In this document: one piece after another, positions 23,001 through 31,866 of the stretch | Numbering within the stretch: position 1 is the stretch's first letter | Layout: every line of letters begins with the position of its first letter | Source of the DNA: Blastomussa wellsi | Lineage: Eukaryota; Cnidaria; Anthozoa; Scleractinia; Plerogyridae | NCBI GenBank assembly: GCA_947652115.1 | Contig: OX393563.1 | Location: 486,016-550,015 of the forward strand | Length of the DNA stretch: 64,000 bases | Direction: 5' to 3' | Made by a program: the position numbers and the translations under genes | The notes under the pieces: generated by a model | Database searches by the model: none | Seen by the model: only the letters and a program-made list of their open reading frames with translations | What the model was told of the DNA's origin: nothing

Positions 23001-25437
23001 ATAATGTTTAATCCCCCACTCCCCCTGCTCAATGTTGTCTCGTGTGATTTACAATTCACTCGGCTTTGTTCTGGCAACACAAAAAAAAAATTCGCCAACA
23101 TTGAAATGGGGGAGGGGGGTTGGACAATAGCAGCTGTGGTACCCAAATTGGTGGTAATTTGTAGAGGTGTCTCAACAGTTTTGTCCAAGATTGTAGTCCA
23201 GGCCTAAACTAGAGCAGATATAGCGTTCCGAAAAGCTTGGTTACCAATTATGGCATCGACCGATAAAAATGGCACAGACTGCTGACCGTTTACGAAAGGG
23301 CAATAAGCAACGGCTACAGGGATACAAATTTATTCATACCCAGAGTCCCCAATCAGAGAATGCACGAGCTGTCAGCACTTCTGAGTATTCCAAAGTTGTC
23401 ACTTGACGCTTTCGTCAAGTTGCTTAAAAGTTTTTCCCACCGTATCTTAACACTAGATAACAAAAAAGAAGGATAGCAAATTGTCTTAAGAGGAATATTT
23501 AGCATTCTATTGTACATATACTTATATTGTCTTTTTTTTAACAGCGCCTTTCTCAAACTTGTATGCCACATGGGTGTTTGACCGCCGTACTTCATATACG
23601 GTACTCCAAGTATACCTCCCAAGCTACATGATCGTTATTCTATCGTTCCTGGCATTGTGGATTCCACAAGAGGCCGTGCCTGCCCGTGTTGGCCTGGGAA
23701 TAACAACCGTACTTACTATTGTCTACTTTTTAGGTAAGGAGAGAAATAGCCAAAAGATCATAAATCGATCGTGCAGTTTGATCGTCCAGGTGAGGGTAGT
23801 CCTGAGAAGGACTGTTGTCGGTGACAGTGACTGACGTTTCAACAACCTGAGCGGAAGTCATTATCAGAGTGTGATTGGTCAGTTTAGCCGTGATGTTATT
23901 GGCTGTAAGACTCAACTAGGTGATGTCGTCGGTCGTGATTAGTCGGTTTCGATCCGTCGGTAAAGTTAGGCTGTTCTATTCGGTCTGTTGTGTTATGTCC
24001 ATGTCATGAATTATTTGTTTGTACGGTACCAATAGTTGTTGAGAGGATTATGTTTTAAGTTAGTAAGTCATTGCTGTCGAGTTGGTACTGTGGTTTGTTA
24101 GTCGACGGTGCTCAGCAATGTGCTTGTTGACGTCACAGTTTCTCGTCGCTCGTTTGTGTTCAGTCAGTCTTGTGTTCCTACCAGTCTCTCTGATGAAAGA
24201 GGCTTGGCAGTCGGAGCACATGATCTTGCTAATCTTGTAAACTGCTCTTTGTTAGTAAATGTCGTAGCGTAGTAATCGGTTTGTGGGCTACACGGATATT
24301 GTAAGGTTGCAATGATCCGCGAGATGGTTTCGGACATGCCCTTAATGTACGGTATAGTCACTGTAGTCGTATGGTCTATGAGTAAATGAAAGGTAAACCT
24401 GTTTTAAAAGATGATGTTTAGTGGTATTAATCGGAGTAAAATACGTTTATGTACAACGAAACCCAAAAGTAATGAGCTACATTCTTACATAGGAACTGTC
24501 AACAGTAGCATGCCTCGCGTGTCTTACATGAAGGCGATTGACTGCCATCTTTTTGTCTCGTTTGGTTTTGTATTTGCCACCATGTTGGAGTACATCGTTG
24601 TGCTTACGGTCTCAGCCAGGCAGAAAACAAACGTAGCAACTGACGAGAATTACGAGGTAAATTAATTAATTAACTGTGATTTGTGCAATAGCGTCCAATT
24701 ACAGCTCGTAGATGTTGGACCGAAGGCATTGGCCAGTGCGGTCTTGTAAAAGGAAGTAGTGCATTGAAACTTCTTTGATTCCTGTTGTTGGAAAATCCAC
24801 ACGAACATTTGCTTTTTTCTGTTTGTAGGAGTGTTACAGAATACGACTGACCTATGAATTTAGAAAAAAAGGAAGCTCACTTAAAAAAGAAGTTCGTGTC
24901 GTATAATCTAGATTGTTTTTAAAAGTGTTTTTAGGGATTTCCAAATCAGTCCCATATTTATTACCAAAACGTTTCTTTTGTGGCATGTTATACGTCATAC
25001 ATCGGGTGATAATTGTGGTCTTCGAGGCGTTAGCACTCGATTCGTTCCACTGCTCGCATGCAGTGAGAGGTCTCTTTATAATTTCTTTTGCTATTTTAGA
25101 GTTATTCAACGTAGCCTTTTGATATAAAAAGGTCATCTCTATTCTTCAACAGCTTGGCCCTCTGAGCCACTATACTTCCGATGATTCAGCGCAAAATAAC
25201 TCCCACCGTGTGAACATCACAGAGGCTCGTTATCGGAAGGGCAGTGTTGAGGACGGAACCTTACCAGTCCTTCCAAGAAAACACCACAGAAAGAAGGCCC
25301 ATGGAATTATGTCAACACACCCAGTTGACAGATTCTCGCGCATCTTAATGCCAGCCATTTATGCAACCTTTGTAGTTGTTTACTGGGTGGTCTGTGCAGC
25401 GTTGTCTCCTCAAAGAGAAGCGTTAGACTTATGTTAG
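17171..25437 (+). CDS. Anion-type Cys-loop receptor subunit, GABA-A/glycine receptor class (ten exons)
   Basis: Exons: 17171-17238, 18923-19047, 20179-20246, 21166-21321, 21414-21475, 21826-21908, 22375-22518, 23545-23733, 24493-24656, 25153-25437; the phases agree and give 447 aa. Order: signal peptide (1-22), ligand-binding domain with EANM (84-87), WTPDTYF (loop A region), the Cys-loop C167-C181 with 13 residues between and the MYPFD signature, and loop B region ESF. M1 is about 253-274. M2 starts PARVGLGITTVLT (281-293), with the PAR motif of anion-selective channels. M3 is about 313-336, a short loop about 337-410 is basic (RKHHRKKAH), and M4 is about 414-436. There is no second Cys pair at loop C, which fits GABA-A-like better than glycine-receptor-like. 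A plasma-membrane pentamer subunit is expected; the ligand is not predictable. Intron 3 begins with GC. PLE pieces sit in introns 1 and 8. Confidence 0.96.
18613..18841 (-). mobile_element. Penelope-like element 3' end in receptor intron 1
   Basis: The minus strand matches the PLE 3' region (GTTTCTTTAGAAACTTGCC, TTATCAACCCAGTTGATAAA, hammerhead-like core at about 18733-18768). At 18805-18838 the sequence flips to a plus-orientation piece (AGCCAATAGCGAAGCTCCAT), so the insertion is an inverted composite. It ends about 80 bases before exon 2. Confidence 0.8.
19739..19795. repeat. 14-bp-stem hairpin
   Basis: GTACAATTCAGGGA at 19739 and TCCCTGAATTGTAC at 19782-19795 are exact reverse complements with a 29-base loop. 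The right arm is the start of the next tandem duplication. Confidence 0.75.
19786..20166 (+). repeat. Two tandem 190-bp units ending at the exon-3 acceptor
   Basis: The block TGAATTGTACTCCACTCTGT ... ATTACAGTTC occurs at 19786-19976 and 19977-20165. Each contains GAGCGCTATATAAATTATTA plus an (ATT)n run of different length, as in a CR1/L2-type LINE tail. The second unit ends 13 bases before the exon 3 boundary, so it supplies most of the branch-point region. Confidence 0.9.
20306..20610 (+). repeat. Pentanucleotide satellite (TTATG/TCATG/TTGTG)n
   Basis: About 60 five-base units with almost no phase slips. TTATG dominates to about 20390, TCATG variants are mixed in to about 20460, and TTGTG fills most of the rest. 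It lies in intron 3 of the receptor, starting about 60 bases after the GC donor. Because the unit is five bases long, three overlapping plus-strand frames stay open; these are not genes. Confidence 0.97.
23740..24480 (-). pseudogene. Second Penelope-like family, decayed GIY-YIG copy in receptor intron 8
   Basis: On the minus strand, 24100-24250 reads KISKIMCSDCQ, FIRETGRNTRLTEHKRA and NKHIAEHRRLTNHST, the GIY-YIG pattern (here FIRETGR in place of YIGETGR) with its trailing His-rich part. Further downstream on the same strand, at about 23832-23875, is CTGATAATG ... GTTGAAACGTCAG, a hammerhead-like segment with a changed core. Stops interrupt the frame, and the RT is absent. It differs strongly in sequence from the PLE copies at 12-13.5 kb, so it is another family. 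Confidence 0.75.
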
Positions 25438-25789
25438 GTGTCCTGTGAGGAGTCAGGTTTACTGGCGTTCAAAGTTGAGGTCAATATCAACTCTAAGTTG
25501 AACGAATGGAGAAGCAGTAACCTTATTTGTCGGCATATGGGTTTATCCGGGATTTCTCGCTTTAAAAAGTCATGACTATTTAGACGCTGGTATTGCCATT
25601 GAATGGAAGCCTCGAAAAAAGGTAGATAAGAAGATTTAATAGATGAGACACTTATTAGTTGGCGTTGTAGAGTTTTCACCTGTAAAATAATGATAATTAT
25701 AAAGAAATATTATATAGATTTAGCCAAGCCTAAAAGCGGAGCTCCGTGTTGTTGGCTGGTTCTTTTTATAATTTGTTAAAATGCCTTCA

Positions 25790-26199
25790 TTAAAAATACT
25801 AGCTGCGCAACTACTCAAGATATCCTCGGCAATCGCTGCCCTGAGGCGCATTAGGCCCCTCATCAGTTTTTTCAATCCACTGCAGTACAAATATGTAACG
25901 CTTTAATCCAGTCTCATTTCGGTTACTGTGCCCCCGTTTGGTATGGATTGAGTTCTTATTTATGTACACGTGAGAAACTAAAAAAATTGCAAGACCGAGC
26001 AGCTAGGATTAAGGTGGATTTCCACTGTCGTGTATCTTTGCTTTACGTACGTAAAATAAAAAAAAGAAGAAATGCATGGATGTCTCGCGTCTGTGGAAAA
26101 AGGTAAATCACATTCTTATTTTTTATTTTACGCACGAAAAGCCAGTTAAATTCACACCCGTTAACGTACGGAAAATTACGTGACAGTGGAAATCCACCT

Positions 26200-26237
<38 letters not shown>

Positions 26238-26520
26238 TTTCTTGCAACAATGAAGTGGGACCAGCTATCTTTAAGAAGGAGAAACCCGAAAGCTATGTTG
26301 AGATGTTTAGTTCCGTCAATGAGTTTTTCCCAGTGTACTTGCCTGAATTATTTAGAAAGCGAGACACGGAGTATGAATTGCCTTTCCGTAAAACTTACCC
26401 AAGCCGAGTACTAACTATTTGGAACGTAGGTTTGGCTATAGCGGTGCCTTACTGTGGAACTCTCTCCCTGAAGATATTAGGTCGATCATCAATTCTCACT
26501 TGGAAATCTTGTAAATAGGT
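25790..26520 (+). pseudogene. CR1/L2-like LINE ORF2 C-terminal fragment
   Basis: Conceptual pieces: SSAIAALRRIRPLIS, ALIQSHFGYCAPVWYGLSS, EKLKKLQDRAARI, then after a MITE IILQANCEVNSS and YSGALLWNSLPEDIRS. These are the typical end of the reverse transcriptase thumb and C-terminus of CR1/L2-type LINEs. Several frameshifts and stops show that it is dead. Confidence 0.85.
26012..26199. mobile_element. 188-bp MITE inserted in the LINE fragment, TTA target duplication
   Basis: Ends AGGTGGATTTCCACTGTC and GACAGTGGAAATCCACCT are perfect inverted repeats of 18 bases, flanked by TTA at 26009-26011 and 26200-26202. Removing the element and one TTA rejoins the LINE frame (RAARI then ILQAN). A 3-bp TWA-type duplication fits the PIF/Harbinger superfamily. 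Confidence 0.92.
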
Positions 26521-27052
26521 TTAAGTTTATAGCTATTTTGATTTTTGCAAAATGATTGTAATTAAAATACTATTGTTATAACTGAAGATTTTTAGCGGAG
26601 TTTAAGTAAGAACTACTACTCTAAGAAATGGACATACTTTTCAAATGGCGTACCGCTAGTCGGATGGCACTTTTACAAAAACTTCAAGCTGTTTACAGTT
26701 TTGAGCCGTTTAGCTATCGAAAATAAGCGACAAAGAAAATCAAAAACTTCATGTTAAGAGGAACATTAGTCAGGGTTGATTCAACTTTAAAAGGAGAAAA
26801 CGTCAACACGTCAACGTTTGACGTGAAGCTCAATAAAACGAACGGAATTGTTGCATTTTGCCGTGTTCTGTCAATCCACTGGGTTTTCAAACGTTTCCGA
26901 ATGGAATGAAGGTTAGTCATTGAAATTCTGTTGTTTCTACATGTTGTCTTTGGGTGTCTATACGCAGTTTGCAGATTGTGATGCTATAAATTTCGAAATA
27001 ATTTTCGCTGAAAGAATTTCAGGTTTAGCTCGCACTTTTACTTAGCACAGAC

Positions 27053-27859
27053 ACGACACTGCACAGCACGGCCCAGTACAGACACAGCGAAGCTCAGCAC
27101 AGACACGACACTGCACAGCACACAGCGAAGCTCAGCATAGAAAAGACACTGCACAGCACACAGCGAAGCTCAGCACAAACAAGACACTGCACAGCACGGC
27201 CCAGTACAGACACAGCGAAGCTCAGCACAGACAAGACACTGCACAGCACACAGCGAAGCGCAACACAGACAAGACACTGCACAGCACACAGCGAAGCGCA
27301 GCACAGACAAGACACTGCACAGCACAGCCCAGTACAGACACAGCGAAGCTCATCACAGACACGACACTGCGCAGCACGGCCCAGTACAGACTCAGCACAG
27401 CATAGACACGACACTACACAGCACAGCACAGCCCGGTACAGACTCGGTACAGCTCAGCAAAGACACGACACTGCACAGCACAGCCCAGCACAGACTCAGT
27501 ACATGAACTCAGCTCAGCACAGATGCGACATTGCACAGCACGGCCCAGTACAGACTTACTCGGCACATGCACAGCACAGTATAGACACGACACTGCACAG
27601 CACAGCCCAGTACAGATTCAGCACAGCTCAGCACAGACAAGACACTGCAACGCACAGCCCAGTACAGACACAGCGCAGCTGAGCACAGACACGACACTGC
27701 ACAGCACGGCCCAGTACAGACTCAGCACAACACAGTATAGACAAGACACTGCACAGCACAGACTCAACACAGCTCAGCGCCGGACGAGACACTGCACAGC
27801 GCAGCACAACCCAGTACAGACTCGGCTCAGCACATCACAGACACGACACTGCACAGCAA
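27053..27859. repeat. Long minisatellite built on GACACTGCACAGCAC
   Basis: About 800 bases of imperfect higher-order repeats. The core GACACTGCACAGCAC recurs about 18 times and alternates with CAGCGAAGCT, CCCAGTACAGAC or CTCAGCACAGA spacers, giving units of roughly 38, 51 and 64 bases. The Cys-rich (minus) and Thr/Gln/His-rich (plus) frames it creates are by-products. Confidence 0.95.
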
Positions 27860-28132
27860 CTGAAGCATTGTCATCGATCTAATAAAGATATGAGTAGCCG
27901 CTTTTGTTGACCAACGTAGCTATGGAACAATAACCTTAGAGTGATAGGGCAATATCAATACCTAACACTTAAACAATATTTTCACAACACTATAAGTATC
28001 AACTCAGTTTTCAGTTACAAATGGAACATGACAACATAACGGTTTGTTGCTATTTTATTTTCTTGGTTTGGATCGTCATACAGTTAGATGAAGTTCATTG
28101 ATAACCAAGTTCACAAAAGGGATATGGGAATT

Positions 28133-28370
28133 AAAGGGTCTACGTCACGGTTTGTGCATTTTGAAAAATTTAGCCTAATTTTGTTAAACTCGTCATTTGT
28201 AATCCGTCTCAATCTTCCCCATCCTTAACCATCCTTATTCCCTATTTCTTTAGTATCACCTCTTTGCTATTTTTCTTCTCCAGGAAACAATTAGTTTTAG
28301 GTTTCCTACGTTTTAAGGGTAATTTGTTTCGTCGCATAAAATTACTCAAAATATCGTGACGAAGCTCATT
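28133..28370. mobile_element. MITE with CTACGTCACG end, copy 1
   Basis: Shares CATTTGTAATCCGTCTCAAT and TTAGTTTTAGGTTTCCTACG with 42744-42927. Its ends are CTACGTCACGG and CGTGACGAAG, the right one carrying one change from the inverted repeat. Confidence 0.75.
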
Positions 28371-28606
28371 TGTATTGTTTATGTAATTTTAAAAGTTTAT
28401 TTCACTCAAAAGTAGTTTCCTTGATCAAAACCGCAAATGAAAAAGGATTTAGGCAGCCAAAACTAACGGTTTCCATTGCTTTATCGTCAGATCCACTACG
28501 ATTGGGGCCAGGCTATGAACTACATATACATATGGCGATATTTTTCGTCAAAATTTCAGTTTGTTCTTCTTAACATGGTTTAGTCTTCTGGATCATTTGT
28601 ACTGTA

Positions 28607-29840
28607 TCATTTGCATGGTCTAGGTGGAAACTGATCCATATTGGATCGCACCCTTCTAATTCTCAGTTCGTTTGCGGTGTCCCGTCGTTCACGTGACTCC
28701 TCTCCACTACTTTCTGACTCGTCTTCGGTTGAGTCATTAACACATGGTCCAGGCAGGAAAGTTGGATCTTCCACAGGAGATGGCACTCGTCTTTTTCTTT
28801 CAGCGCGCTTTACATCGTCCACTTCATTGCATCTAAAGAAAAGATACAATTTCTCGCCCGCTGCTAGGTAGCCTGAGTTGTGCTTTCTTTTCCAACCCTT
28901 AAAGCCACTTGGGGTGCCTGCGGCTGAATAATAAAAAAAAATCACAGCCCAGCAGTGCAAAGCCATAATTGTAGATCCAAATTTAAAATTGTATGATTAC
29001 AAACCCCGACAAACACACGACAGTTCGGGGAGACTTTAAAAAAGTTCGTGCAAACTCAAGAAGTGGACAAGAGTCTTCCAGTTCTGCCAATTGACACTTT
29101 TACGAGTATTTTCATCTGGGTATGTTCAAATTCTTTTATAAAATTTTATCGCCAGCGTTACAAGTGTGTTTACGTAGCCGCATACACAACATATTTTGGA
29201 GCTTAATTTATCAGATTGTAATGATTACTCTAGGCTAAACGACGCCATCCACTCATATATATAAATGCATGCGATATATGGCGTGGCAAATTATTTCGAA
29301 TTCTAAAAGCATTTAGTAGAAACTCAGCTGTGTTCTATTGGAAGTTCGCTATTAGAAAACGATCGCGAGCGTTTTTCTCTTTGAAGTTACGGTTTTTATT
29401 GATTTTTGGCTTAAAAGCACCAAAAAAGTAACTTTTGGAAAGCAAACCTTTGTGAGTTTCTACTAATACAATTAGACTACTCGCCCTCGTTTTCTATGAG
29501 CGATAGTCAACTTGGCTGCGCCTCGTTGACTATTCGCTCATAGAAAACTCGGGCTCGTAGTCTAATTATTAATTAACAGACAAAAGTTTCTCTAACCCAG
29601 TGAAGACAGACGTCTCAAACAGTATCCGCGATTGCGAGTTTTGATGAAAAGGTGGGCTCTAGCCAATGGGATGAGGTTGCTTCGTTTACCGGCACGACCT
29701 TGTTTTCGAAAAGCAGCCACTAAGGCCTTAGAGCTTTGCCGCGTCTCTTCTACGCCGGGTGTTAGCTTTTCCTCAACTGGCGCAGCACGGATAAAAATAA
29801 ATCCAAAGGCCAAGATGAACAGGTTTACTGTTAAATGCAT
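28607..29840 (-). CDS. Small secreted protein, paralogue B (two exons)
   Basis: Exon 1 is 29840-29597 and exon 2 is 28917-28607, joined in phase 1, giving 184 aa. Start: MHLTVNLFILAFGFIFIRAAP, a signal peptide. After an acidic spacer and a possible KR cleavage site comes the conserved core LFIKTRNRGYC-RRLSSLG at the exon 1 end, then TPSGFKGWKRK-SGYLAA-KLYLFFRC in exon 2. The tail has GPCVN, an acidic Ser/Glu stretch and Arg-rich end with PPRPCK. Conserved Cys: GYC, FRC, PCVN. No family recognised; a secreted, possibly processed peptide is inferred. It lies head-to-tail with paralogue A about 1 kb away. Confidence 0.8.
29470..29566. repeat. 97-bp hairpin in the intron of paralogue B
   Basis: Arms AATTAGACTAC...ATAGTCAAC (29470) and GTTGACTATTCGCTCATAG...GTAGTCTAATT pair over about 42 bases with a few mismatches and an 11-base loop. 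It sits about 30 bases beyond the exon 1 donor and may be a MITE. Confidence 0.75.
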
Positions 29841-30832
29841 CTGTAAAGAAAAGGAAGGAAACCTCAGCTAAACACGTTAGTTTAAGGAAGTTATATTTTC
29901 GTCACTTTTGGAATAAACTTTTGTCTAATTGAGAAATAAGTGACTAAATATGATAATGGCTATTTCCTGATCCTTTTTGCGCTGATGTACACATTCTCCA
30001 TATTATACTCCATTTATTTATTATGCTATTGCTATTGGATGCATAATTTTGAGTAACGGATCGATTTTTTTTTTATTATCATGCAATGTGTGTAGATGCC
30101 AGGCCTAGAAATTTGGTGCAGCAATCGTGTTAAGTCATTTCTTATATCCGGCTATCATCAATGGCGATAAGTGTAGCTTTATCCTCGAGTTATTTTCGTT
30201 GCTTAACAATATCAAGAAATGTTTCTTAACAACAATGTCGTGCTAGCTGTTTGATACTTCTCACATTTCAAAACTTGTGTTAGTTTATTCGTAAATCGTA
30301 ATTGAGAGAGCTTTTTGATATCATTTTGCATAGGGCGAAATAAACAGTGAACTAATAAAGCGTTTAACGCCTTTATTTGCAAGGGAGGGGGTCATTTAAA
30401 TAATTACAATTAAATGTTGAAGTGACGGTTTCCATTGATAGTGGGATAATTCTACCATAATTTCTAAAATAGCGTTTCTGAGGTTATGGATATCTCAATT
30501 TTCTGGGGGAGCATGCCACCGAAGCACCTCTACATTGTAATGTACAGAACTTCAGCAAGTCAAACCTATCAACTACTTCGCAGCAAATACAGTTCAACCT
30601 GACTAACAAACACGGCCTATCGATAAAACAGTCATAACTTCTGCAGCCACTGTTGCCTGTGTGATAATCATAAGTTAATTGTACACCACAAACCGAGTGG
30701 CTGCTGTTTAAAACCAAGGTAAACATTTTCGAACTTTAAAAATATGAAATTGAAAACTTAGGGACATTAGGGTAAGTAGAAAAAAGTTTCCATGTTGTCG
30801 CTATTCTCCAAATGTTCCAAATGTTCTACTTG

Positions 30833-31854
30833 TTAGTTTTCTCTATTTCCTCGTCTTTCCTCTCTTCTTCTATTTCCTCGTCTTTCCTCTCTTCCTCTAT
30901 TTCCTCGTCTTCCCGCTCTTTCTCTATTCCTCGATTGCTCCTCGCTCTCTCCTGGCTCCATTGTATCTCCACTATCGGATTGTTCCTCGCCGCTTCCTGA
31001 GCCTGCCATTGGTCCATTCACACATGGTCGGGGCGGAAAAGGTGGTTCATGATTGGGCTCTCGTCTCACTCTTCTTGCGGGCCTCATAGCTTTGCTCTTA
31101 GCGCATCTGAAGAAAAGATACAACTTATCGGCCGCTGCAACATAACCCGAGTGATACTTTCTCTTCCAACCCTTGAAACCACTTGGTGTTCCTGGAACTA
31201 AAACATGCAAACTATGAATTAATAACTCAGTAAAACACTAAGAAGCTCTTATTGGGAAGTGTCATGTGCTGGCCCACCTGTGTTCGCCGTGTTAGTGCAG
31301 CCTTTATTTTTACATATGTTTGCAAACACCTGGGTGCGATTGAAAGGCTAAGAAAAAATATCTTATTCCTTTTGCCACAAACCTCTTGGGAATAGTGAAA
31401 ATTAAATTTGAAAAATGTGAATAAAGAAAGCATCAGTCTGTAATCAATGCAGTAATGTGTGAGACCTTTCTCAAACTCGCAAGTTGGCGTGATTGTTTAA
31501 ACGTGCATGGGTGAAAACAGTTTGTCTTTGGTAGCCACATTATATAATTCCGGCTAAAATTCTAGTATGTATAATGTTGTAACGTTTATAGGAAAAAAGT
31601 TATATCTAACCCAGTGACGACAAACGCCTCCAACAGTATCCAGAATTGCGGGCTTTGATGAAGAGATGGACGATATCCAATGGGATGGGATTCTTTTGTT
31701 GGGGGCCACGGGCTCGTCCTCGAAAAGAGGGAACTGGGTCCTCAGATCTGCCCAGTATCTCTACTAAATCAGATTTCAAGTGTTCCTCAAGCGGCTCAGA
31801 ATCGATAAGAACGATTCCAAACGATAAAATATACAGACTTATAATGAGATGCAT
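30833..31854 (-). CDS. Small secreted protein, paralogue A (two exons)
   Basis: Exon 1 is 31854-31611 and exon 2 is 31191-30833, giving 200 aa. Exon 1 is exactly the same length as in paralogue B (244 bases), and the donor (CTGG/GTTAGA) is the same. The start was set at MHLIISLYILSFGIVLI because paralogue B begins at the matching Met; an in-frame Met lies four codons earlier. Core: LFIKARNSGYCWRRLSSLG, then TPSGFKGWKRKYHSGYVAAA and KLYLFFRC. The tail differs: PPRPCVN, acidic EE/SE stretch, then Arg/Glu repeats (EERRGN units) made by a 36-base DNA repeat. Function unknown; a secreted protein is inferred from the signal peptide only. Confidence 0.8.
30840..30935 (-). repeat. In-frame 36-bp coding repeat at the end of paralogue A
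   Basis: Units with TCCTCGTCTTTCCTCTCTTC recur about three times and encode RREERRGN-type repeats. The unit length is a multiple of three, so copy-number change would alter length without frameshift. Confidence 0.7.
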
Positions 31855-31866
31855 CTGTGAAGACAA

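Noticed and set aside
27094..27882. Cys-rich and Thr/Gln/His-rich frames
   Set aside because: By-products of the GACACTGCACAGCAC minisatellite; no signal peptide, domain or splice context.
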